Assembly: GCA_028751875.1 (NCBI GenBank)
Contig: CM054157.1
Location: 50,647,592 to 50,711,591, forward strand
Length of the DNA stretch: 64,000 bases
Reading direction: 5' to 3'
DNA from: Rapana venosa
Taxonomy: Eukaryota > Mollusca > Gastropoda > Neogastropoda > Muricidae
Shown: piece by piece, positions 25,081 to 36,166 of the stretch
How the letters are laid out: the number at the start of each line of letters is the position of its first letter
Numbering within the stretch: position 1 is the stretch's first letter
Notes under the pieces: model-generated
Seen by the model: only the letters and a program-made list of their open reading frames with translations
Database searches by the model: none
What the model was told of the DNA's origin: nothing
Program-made: the position numbers and the translations under genes

Positions 25081-28000
25081 TGACTGAAAAAGGTATACGT
25101 TGCTATACTGTCCACAAATCTAGTTGACTCAGTCTCAGTCACATACTTTCGATTCAAAGCAGCATGCTTCACGCAGTCAAGCACTCAATGAAAATGCCCA
25201 CTACCAAGGTATTCAAAACTGATTAAGTCAAGAACTCCTTTCAAAATCACACCAGCGCATAAATCTCAACCAGATTTTATTTTAACTCCAACCTTTTCCG
25301 TTTTCTTTTCTAACATTATGCAAAAGAGAAAAACTTAAGAAAATATGTCCACAAAATTCACAGTTCCTAACCATAGAGATTTCTGTTTTTCTGGTGTTCA
25401 AACTGCTGTAATAGAGCACAAGAACTGAAATAAATTGTGCTGGGGGGAGGGGGGGATGTTGTGATGTTAAATCATGCATGAAAACTAAATGCATTGGCAT
25501 ATCAATCTAAAACATTGTGAACTTCAATTAACTTTAGATCTAAAGATCCTTTTTTTTGTCTTACTCACTTATTTTCTAGTTTCTTTGGGCAGCACCGACT
25601 CAGTGATTGTCCCTATTTTTTTGGCCAGAAAATAAACAGATCAGTAATCTGAAAGAAAAACAACAGCCATCTCCCACTGCTGATTTAATCATTTTTGGGT
25701 TGTCTTTTTAAAAAAAAAAAATTGACCAGTTAAACAAAAACTTCTGAATTACTAGCTAAGTAAGATGAAGCAAAGAGAGAAGTTTTTGCTACCTTTAGCA
25801 ATCACAACCAGGAAGGAAAAGTGGTTTAGCTCCAGTCTGTTTCATTTCCATTCAAAGTGATCCATCTTTAATCTCCAACATATTACTTCATAGTAATGAT
25901 ACAGACCAGTTCCTGAAATGTACAAACACTGTTTTTAAAAGCATCTGCAGGCTACACACAATGTTGTATTCTGCACAATCGTTAGACTTAAGGCCAGACA
26001 TGGTCCACAAGGAAACAGGATCAGTCATAAATGACTTGGAATTTATCAAGGGAAATCATAGATATTGTAAAAGACAAAGTCTACAATTCTACCTTGATAA
26101 ATCATCTACACTATTGCAAGACAAAAGAGAAGCTATGGTCCATTTTTATATCAAATGTCAGTTCTACACATTAATCATTATCAACATCAGACAGAACTTG
26201 TGGTCCCATTACAACCAATTGTCTAAGATTTAGTTTCATTAACATAATAACTATGTAAACTTTATCATCTGTGTCATTCTGTTGGTTCTTTTTAACTGAC
26301 AGTCATGCTACTGCTATCAAACTTGATACAGCACCCAGTCAAGGGATTTTTATTGTTATTAAACCGAAGATGCAGCTATTTGAAGTAGATCGTATCTACA
26401 CCATAATCCAAAACATAATTTTGTAATAAACTTGATCAGTATGTGGTTTGACAGATCTATCTGATAAATCATCCTGAAGATGTAGCTCTTCTAGGTAAAC
26501 CATCTACACTATCTAATTCAAGTATTTCAAAATACAGTTTTGCAATTTAAACTTGATCAGTACGCATTTGACAGATGTAATAAATTACCTATCCATATTC
26601 AACTATACCAGTATCTTTTAAGTCTCCAAATGAATGATACTATTGCCATTCCAAGACAGCAGATACCAGTGAAACTCTTGACAAATCATCATGATATTGC
26701 CATATGACCTTAAGGTGTAGTACTGCCTTCTTGATGGACAATTTACACAGTACTGATATCACGATTCCGCCCGACTGACAAGACTATTTCAGGATTTACG
26801 TGATCATACCAGAACTGAAGACATGGTACATCATGAGGGATTATTTAACAAAATACTGTTTTCTATTTTCACTCTCAGATTTAGTATATATATAATATAT
26901 ATATACTATTACACAATTTTGATAGATCAGGATTCCTGTTGATAGAATGACTTAACTGAAAAGATGACCCATTTTGACATAAAGGCTAACAGGCAGAATT
27001 CTTTTTAGGTTTTCATACTCTCCACATACAATGGTATGGAAAATGCCAGTTGCAGTTTGAGTTACCTTATCATTCTGTCTGACATCCTAAATTGTGGTTA
27101 TGACAATGTAAAACATTTCCTAAATCCAGTCAAATCCTGCAGAAAGATACAGTATAACTATAAATTCATGAGTTACATGTAACTTACAATTCTGATTTCA
27201 GCCAGCAGGATAAAAAGTCACGATCACATACAATGTTATTGTCATTCTCTTAATATTACACAAGAATGGTGATTTCAAATATATTTCTATTTGGTAGTTA
27301 AATCTTGTGCAATGTTATTTTATTATTTTCATACTGGAGTGGCCACTTCAAATGTTTCTGTTTTGGTATTTTACTTCACTAATGGATCTTAACTGAGAAC
27401 TTACATACTTTTAATCCTAGATAATTGTTTCTAAATCTATAAAGCACAGAGTCAGCATACGTGTGTGTATGCAAGCACATGCATCTTGTCTTTGTGTTTT
27501 GGCATATGACATTACAAGTTTTTATATGCTTATTTTTAAGTACACATGGTCAGCAGTAAGTTATATGCTAACGACTGCTACTACACAAAATATTCTTAGT
27601 CTTAAAATAAGACAAGGTTGCTATGGAAAAGAAAAGAATGGAACAGAATTGGAAGTTGGGTGAAGTCAGTATAAACATAGCCAAACCCAGACTCAAAGTT
27701 TGGCAGAAAACCACTCTTGTTTCATGGGTAAAAGAAAACACCAAAACGTTTTGTTATTCAGCTAAATGACATCTCAGTTCTCTTTCTCTCACACACACAC
27801 AACACACCAAATCAATGCACTTTTTCAAGTGCAGGCAAACAGACAGTAAGCACAGACATCAATGTGCTTTAGTAAGTACTACAACAGACAGCAGTTGAGT
27901 AAGTGTGGGATATTGGTCTGGTCTTATTTTTCAGTTCTTCCTTTCATCCCACACAGCAGACCTGAGGGCAAATCTCCCGACCAGGCAGTCGATCCTTGCT

Positions 28001-28126
28001 CTTCCCCTCACAAGCTGTGTTGGGCATGATTAGGACACATGGCAGACCACTCCCAACGATTGTCATGGATCGGACAGAGGACATCCTCAGCAAGAAAGCA
28101 CAAAACTACCCGACACGCGCTTGGCA
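25081..28126. other. Downstream flank or 3' UTR of the DGCR2-like gene
   Basis: No further exon is supported. As transcript on the minus strand, this AT-rich sequence follows the DGCR2 stop and could supply a long 3' UTR. AATAAA-type signals occur on that strand (plus-strand TTTATT, for example around 25277), but without transcript data I cannot choose one. A small palindromic AT run lies at 26884-26906. Confidence 0.4.
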
Positions 28127-30771
28127 CTATACGTAACTACTCATGCGGCCTTCAAGCACACCACACGGTTCTGCGCCTAAGGGCAGTTTGTCGGACACTT
28201 TTTCCACAGCTCTACGTTTGGGGGGCACAGCGAAAGGAGCCATATCCACAGCAGAACACACTGTTCGACCACTCTCAGGGCTGGGCTCTACAAAACCCAG
28301 ATCTACACACAAGGCTTTCCTCTCTCCGCCTGAGGCCCCGTCAGGGTTGGGGTAGGACTGACGGCTCTTTTTCAAGTGCAAGGTTTTGGTCCGTCGGCGA
28401 GCCAGGCTGCTGTGGGGCACGCTTGTGTCCGCGGGGTCATGGCCCGGCTCCACCACCAGCCCGCTGGACAAGGGACGGCTTTTGCTTTTGGGTCGTGTGG
28501 CGGGGTGGGGTTTGTCACCGTGAGGCCCGTGGCTGCGGTGACCGGCGGGATGATGCGGGGTGGTTACGCCATGGGGGTGGCTTTTGTGGGGTAAGGAGGG
28601 GTGAGCGACGGGGTTCGAGTGAACACTGTCACCGCCTTCACCATACCACTCTTTCCCTCCCTCCAGCAGTCTGCCGCCATCTATGTAAGCTTCGGGCACA
28701 ATGCTGGCCACGGGGCCGTGGTCCAGAAACCCGTACTGCTTCACCGAGGGAGCGCTGGCCTGCTGCAGTCTGGCGCGCATCACATCCCCCACGCCCAGCC
28801 TGGGCTGGTGGCTTCTCAGCGGGGGAGCCAACTGTTCCGTCGGGAGCATCCCCACCTGCGGAGGCACACAACCGTTAGTTCTGTTTTCGTGACGGCGAGG
28901 ACTGGGGTCTGCCTCTCCCCCTCCCTTCTTGCTCCCCTTCTTCTCCTTCTTGCTCTTGAAGGTCTTGCTCTTCTCCAGCGGCACCAGATGGATTTTCTTG
29001 TGTTTGGGTTTGGCCGACTGGGACCGCTGCACCGACGGCACCGCTGCTGGACGCAGCTCTTGACTGGGGGGGCTGGGAACAGGGCGACGCGAAGAGGAGG
29101 AGGAGGAGGAGGAGGTGGGGGTGGTTGACGGTTTGCTCTTGGACCCCTGCATACCAAGACCACCCCCACACTGCGAGGCAGCAGACGAGGGGAGAACAGA
29201 GGTGTGTGAGGGGAAGGTGTAGTTGGGTAAGGACGTTGGATGGTCCGCAGCAGAGAGGTGTGAGGGGGAGGAGGAAGACATCAGCGCCTGGTCCGGATAC
29301 TGGCTATCGCTCTGCAGCACCGAGGCGTCTGTCGGTGCGGAGCCTTTCTTCACATGCACCTCTCCGGTCTCAGAGCACACAGAAAAGGTGGAGGTGACCG
29401 ACTGGGAACGTGGGAGGGACACTTTGTTCCCTGCCTGCCCTCCTGACGACGGCCCTGCCATGACAGATGCTGAACCGCCGCCACTACCCGATGGAAGCGA
29501 TGCCCGGTCTCTGGGTTTCCCGTCACCACTGTACGTTCTCTTATGTCTCTCCCCGCCTCTCTGCCCGGCTGCCATGGCGGAGTCGGCCTGATCCTGACCT
29601 GAGGCTGGAAGAGTGCCAAAGATGGACGACTTTGAAGGAGTTGGAAGATCCTGACCTGGCTGAGCACCAAAAGAGGGCAGGAGGGAAGGAGGGGAACAGC
29701 TGTCCGACACGCTGTTCGCAGCACGAGGCAGGCTGCGTCGGAGTTCCTCTTGCAGCAGTCGGTGACTGTGCTGTACCGCTGCATCGCACTTCACCATGGG
29801 TTTGGTCACCATGCGCTGTTCCCCGCCCCGCTCCCCGTCACCGTCATCACCCGATCGTCTCCTGTCGGCGCCAACTCCACGGCCTTTGTGTCGCAACAGC
29901 GAGGCGGTGTAGCTACCATGCGTCTGCACACCGCTGTCGATGGTGGTAGCAGCAGTGGCGGAAGTGGCAGCATGGTAGCTGTGTGACATGGGGCCCAGAG
30001 CAATGCCGCTCATGGTTTCGTCCTCGTCCGCCGTGCGGGTTAAAGAAAAGCTGCAGCTGCGTCCTGTCTTGCGAGCCCCTCGACCCCCTCCACCTCGCTT
30101 TGCTCCTCCTGCCCCTCTCACATGGCCGTCGCTGTTTCTATGTCTGCCAACCGGATCAGCCGACGATTCTGCATTACCAGGCTCTTTCGGCCCCGTCTGC
30201 TCACTAACACCATTCCTCGCATTCCTACTGGCTGCAGCTGAGAAGAGAGAGTAGTCCTGAGGAGAGGGGATGATGTTCCTATCGTAGGGGTGGGACTGTC
30301 GACGCGGTATCAACTTCATCTCCGTCTCCTCTTCTCTCCCCTGAGAGGAGGACGACGAAGACTTGCCCCCCGACGTGCCCTGGCTGCAGGAATCCAGCGA
30401 ACTCCCCTCAGAGCTGGTGTTCAGAGCCTCCGCAGCTTCCTGCAGACTGCTGTTCTGATTGGACGGTTGTCGCTGGCTGTCCCCTCCAGGGGGTGAGCGA
30501 GGCGTCTGACCGTGTTGCTGACACGACTGGTCGTTGTTGTTGTTGTTGTTGGACACGTTGGCGTTGGCGTCCAAGTCAGACGTCATGTCGTTCTCCAGCT
30601 CCTCATAGGGAGGGGGGGAATCAGCAGGCAGGATGTGGGGAGGCTTGGGAGGGGAGTATGGAGGCGGGGGATCCTCATAGGGCGGGCACTCAATGTGCAG
30701 GAAGGCAGCGGGGATGTAGTGATCCCCATCGTCCTCATCCCCTCGCTGCTGCCGGGCCTGGGCCTCAAAAC
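28127..30771 (-). CDS. DGCR2: DGCR2-like exon 4: cytoplasmic tail
   Basis: A single 2,645-base exon after the acceptor GTATCAG. It starts RFEAQARQQRGDEDDGDHYI and holds both PPPY motifs near its start. A long low-complexity Ser/Gly/Pro region with many basic and phosphorylatable stretches follows (for example KPKHKKIHLVPLEKSKTFKS). It ends with SSYV and a TAG stop. Base composition is much more GC-rich than its surroundings, and long antisense frames overlap it; these are treated as shadows. Confidence 0.9.
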
Positions 30772-33604
30772 CTGATACACACATGTATACATATATGTAC
30801 ACACATAATCTACACAATGTTCTGTTCTTTATGTGATTCTGGCTCTGACAATGAAGGAGTAAAGTCTGTTGAAATATGTTTGCAGACTTCAGGTACTGAC
30901 ATAGCATGGGTCATTTTTTTATCTACCATTAAAGGATGATTGTATTGTACTATATTATATACCACTCAGATTTCTCTGCATGAAATTCAGGCTGCTCTCC
31001 CAGAGGTGAACGCATTGCCACAAGAGTAGCGCTGCCCATTATTTTCTTTTTTCTGTCTGCAACTATCTTTGTTCCCTATCAGAGTGGCTTTTTCCTACAG
31101 AATTTTGCCAGGGACAACTCCCTTGTTGCCATGGGTTCTTTTACATGAGCGCTTTGATTTGTTGCTTTACAAGATTCAGCACTATATAAATTCCATACAT
31201 TATTATTATTATTGCATGCACTAAATAACTTTGTGTAACACATGGGACCTCAGTTTATTGCTTCATCCAAAAGACTGTCACCCAGACCACCACTCACAGT
31301 GTAGATGATTGGGAAGGGGGGAGGGGGGGGGGGGAGTTTTTTGCCCAAACAGGGATCAAACCACCACACTTCAAACCCAGACTTTTTGCTTTCTAGGCAG
31401 GTGCGTTACCTTTAGACCACCAATCCACCCTATCTATTGAAGCATTTAACTGTTCAATATCAATCAATCACTAAGACAGTATACACTTAACACAAATTCC
31501 TCCACCCCTTCTTTTTTTTTTTTTAAAGGCACACAATCACCACCACTATGTGGCCTTTAGAACCAAACCTTTATACGTACGGATTTTGGTACTAAGTTCA
31601 GCAAGTACACACACAAAACCAAAAGAGTGTGGCATTGTTCTAGTGTGATATGTGCTCTCCCTGGGCCAGTAGCCTGAATTCAACACAGGGGAAAGAATAC
31701 ATCTTGTACAACTTTATGCTAAACAATGCAATCTGTCCTCGTTTCCAGAGCAGGAAGAGAGACATGAAAGACTCATATGTCCTATATCAAAAGACAACAC
31801 TTGACACAAGTTGTAGTGCAGCATTTTCCTCTCCTGTTCTGAAGAACTGACAGATGTAGAATATCTATGATGGGATTATATACATATATTGTATATATTA
31901 AAATATTTACATTTCTATTCAACAAAGCATTTAACGCACAGTTACACATTTCTATAATTTACTATGGTCACAGCTCCTGACAAAAAGCATAAAATATTGC
32001 CATCCTTTTTGAAAATAGATTTCACCCAGCACGTTTAAAAAGAAAAGGGAAAACTTCCCAAAACACATTTTTTAGCAAGACAAGCTAGCACCAAAAAAAA
32101 ATCCATGATAAAAATCTTTTCAGCAGAGTTAGCAAAGAGAAGCAGGACACTTACGTCTCATGGCCATCATGAGTCGACGCTGTCGCAGTCGATGGACCAT
32201 GAAGAGAAGGAGGGCCAGGACAAGGAAGGAGGTGACTGTGCTAGCCACCAGACGCAGCGACAGATTGGTGATGTTGTCCTCCTCTGAAACCACACACCAC
32301 ACCACACAGTGTCCACAGCCTGGATCACAAGAGCTTAAGGAGGTAGAAATGTGTGGTGATTACCACTTCAGATTTTATGTCACGACTGAAATACAGTCTG
32401 TTTTAGAGTTGACGCTGACCACTTCAAACTTCTTTTCTCAGGAGCTGCAAATTAGTTGTTTGGACGAGACTTGAATAGTTGTTTAGAGTGCCAAAGAAAT
32501 AACATCAAATTATAGTTTAACCTTATAGAATACACATGTATGTCAAACACCCATCTTTTGTAGAAGAGCAGACAGCCAAAGCTGGTGATACAGATGACTC
32601 GAACATGCCCATCCTACAACTAGCAACAAGAGATGGATCGTCTCAAAAGACTGTAGGTTCGAGCTTTGACAGAGGCGAATGTTTGTCAGAGTGTTCTGGC
32701 TCATCCCTATCCTATGGCATGATCATCTTCATCCTCACAATCCTTACTGATCAAGTACAATGGGAAAAAAGACCCCCAACAAAGTATTTCTTTGAGCCTT
32801 AGTTTTGAACATTTCTATGACAGTATGAACCTTGGTTTCAAAGTATCCACAGATTTGGTTTCTCCTGCACTTCTTAATCTATGCCTGGGAGGTGGGATAG
32901 CCAAGTGGTTAGAGCGTTGATCTCACAACCTGATGGCACAGGTTCAAGCCACCAATGAGACGCCCATTTGTGGGGATTTTCCCCCTGAAGTTGACATCAG
33001 TACCAAATCCATTCTCCAAGTGGTCCTTTGGATGAGACTATAAACCAAAGTCCCATGTAAGAATCCCTGCTGAACATCTTACGCACATTATAAAACCCAC
33101 TCCACCTTTCTGAAAAGTTGGCCATTGCATGTCAGTAGGAATGGCTGAGGATTTTTTCTTTTTTTTTAATGTATGTCATGTAATGATGTACACTGATATG
33201 TTTAGACATCATCCCCAAATTTTGAATGGATCTACCTTAAAATTAATGAAGGGTGAATAGTCACAAAGGCAAAATCTCACCATTGGTGAACCTCAGAGCT
33301 CTACCCAAGGAACAAAAAATAACTCAATAAAAAAGAATCCTATGCCTGAGAGTAAGACGAGAGAAGGTTTGCCAAAGCCTCCAGAGCCTGAAGAGTCATA
33401 GATTGATGAAGTTTTGAGAGATGGTTTGACAATCATCATTCCAAAACAGACTTCTTCTTCAATCTAGCTCCACCAATATGCAATTATCACCATCAGTGGA
33501 AGGCCCAGAGAGTGGTTTCCAGCTAACGATGGACAAGATCAGGCACTATCAAACTAAACTGAACAGACTCAGGAGTAATGTATGGGCCTTCTTTGGTAAT
33601 GTGT

Positions 33605-33650
<46 letters not shown>

Positions 33651-36135
33651 TATGCAATAACCTCGTCCTCATACTGGTGACCTGGCTCTGGAGGCTCTAT
33701 GAAGACTGCGGAATTCAGGAATACTGATGGACAAACATCCATATAAGTATGTGCAACAAGACTGGGGTGACAAGTATAGCACTTGAAGTAAGACAGCACA
33801 ACAAAGGTGCATCAAAGATTCATACTTTGTAAAAAGGTACAAAGCCCGCGCCCCCCCCCCCCACAAACAAAACCAAAAAAAATTAAATGAATAAATAAAC
33901 ATCCTGTTTGGAAGACCAAGGAAAAAGTCATGATTAAAAAAAAAATTTTTTTTTAAAAAGAAATTGAAATAAGTTTTATATTTGAACATGCTAGCTCCTA
34001 ATACATCAAAGGCGACAATCAACACACTATTCAGCACGGCTTACCTGCAGTAGCAACATCATTGAGGGTGGTGTTGTGGAGGATGGAGGGAGGGCGAGAA
34101 TTGTTGGCCCCACACTCAAACTGACAGCACTCCCTGGGGATGGCCTTGCGGTCTATACAGTCAGGGGGCGGGGAGCAGGCCGCTGTGCTACACAGGGTGG
34201 TGTAGCCGTTGTCACATATACACCTCTGGCACGGCTCCTCAAAGTTTGGGGTGAAGGCCATGCCGTGAGGGATCTGTTTTCCGTCACTGTCTGTGCAGAA
34301 CTTCTTGTCCGTGCCCGCATCACCTGGGGGAACACAGTATCAGATGACACGCCGTCACACATACTTACACAGTCTAAACCTTTCTGTTCTCCTTTTACTT
34401 CTTTATACCAACAGTGGCATACAATGCTTTAGACTTACGCTAAAATTTTTAAGCAAAAGTAATTCTTCAGATAATGGTCATGTCTCTTTATTTTATGAGA
34501 ACTTTTACTGATTATATTTCATTTAACTACGCTGTGCTTGTAGCTAAACCGATTAAAATAGATGAACAAAATATTTAATTGATAGCACATTACAAATAAA
34601 TAAAATTGGAAAAAAAACACCAAACTATTCAAACTTCCCCAAAGCACACAAGCTGACATGACCAGCAAGTTTATTTTAATATGTTGACTGATACTGATAT
34701 ATGATCAATTATCATATTACTTTGAGTCTGAGTTTAACTGACAATATTTAAATAATACTTCAACCTTTTCACCCCATTCAAGAGTATACTCTAAACTCAA
34801 TGGAGTCGCAGTAAAATGGACCTATGTTTTGTGGTGACGTGTGATTTTGGCTATATTTGAAAAATTCAGATTTACCCAACATAACAAAGACATACAAATT
34901 ATATATCATTAAAAAGTTTATTGTGTCTACTTTTGAGATTGTTACACAGTTTTACAATAGATGACTGTAATTTTTTTTTTTTTTGATTTTTCAAAATATG
35001 TCACTGATTGCTGAAAAATGAAAAGTTTTGAAAATTAGGGCTGCTTATCTTACATGGCTTGAACTGTTCATCAACAAGTCCCCTTGAAACAATGTGATGA
35101 TTTTTCACCAAAGCAAAGTTCCCTGAAGCTGGCTGAATCCATCTGATGTCACATTTTGCACAATACATATTTTTGTGTAAATCATAACACTGGAGAGCCC
35201 AAAATCCCAAAGAATACGCTTGCCAACGTGTCATACTCAAAGAAAAATAGCCAACACACAGAAACTAGGCAGGCTTATGGTTAAGGTAAGCAACTGTGTT
35301 TAGAAAAATGATTGCCCTATTTATTTATTTATTTATTCTTTTATATCGATGATAATGGAATAAGCACTTATGTGCTTTTTTACATCCAGTCCCCATCTGT
35401 ATGCGGTTTTGTACATTCTGTCATCTGTTCCCACAGCACACAATGGCCTACTCTTACGAAAAGCGGAACAGAATTAAACGTGTGTACAAGATGTTCTGCG
35501 TGCATTCACACACGGGACCTCGGTTTATAGTCTCATCCGAAGGACTAGGCCAGCAGACTTTCCCTTTAATATTTTTAATTAAACGTCGCTTAGCGTATTT
35601 CAAAAATTGTAATTCTGCCGAATATTAAGCTTTGGCATGTCACAGTGAAGGAGGCGAGGGGAGTTAAGATTCAATGCAACCTCATTGAGTTAACAGAGCA
35701 CTAAGCTAGAATGGAGCATTCTTATTCTGTACATATGTCTAATACTAGTAATATTTAGTTTAAATTCATTCTCAAATGGCTTGTTTACATGCCATGTTGG
35801 CACTTTCTGTTAGATCTGTGTTGACTTCATTGATCTATTGCCTATCAATCAATATGAGAAAATGCATGCTTACATAATTACAACATCTCTTGGGTAAAAG
35901 AAGCAACTCAGCAGGTTTGTGCGTGGATTATGAACTACAAAATTATTAGTAATGAAAGTGAGGATTCAGCTGAATACAGTGCTAATATTAGCAACCAGTG
36001 GATCGGTGGTCTAGAGGTAACGTGCCTGTCTAGAAAGCGAAAAGTCTGAGTCGGAAGTGTGCGATGGTTCAAATCCCGTTTGGGCCTGGAACTTTTCCCC
36101 CATCCATTAGACCATGAGTGGTGGTCTGGGCGCTA

Positions 36136-36166
<31 letters not shown>

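Noticed and set aside
28601..29128. Long plus-strand frames across the DGCR2-like last exon (also 28039-28878, 29467-29949, 30493-30939)
   Set aside because: They lie antisense to a well-supported GC-rich exon, have no domain or splice context, and reflect its codon composition.
36000..36080. tRNA gene suggested by A and B boxes
   Set aside because: The arms do not form a convincing cloverleaf and the sequence is part of a SINE with several copies in the window.
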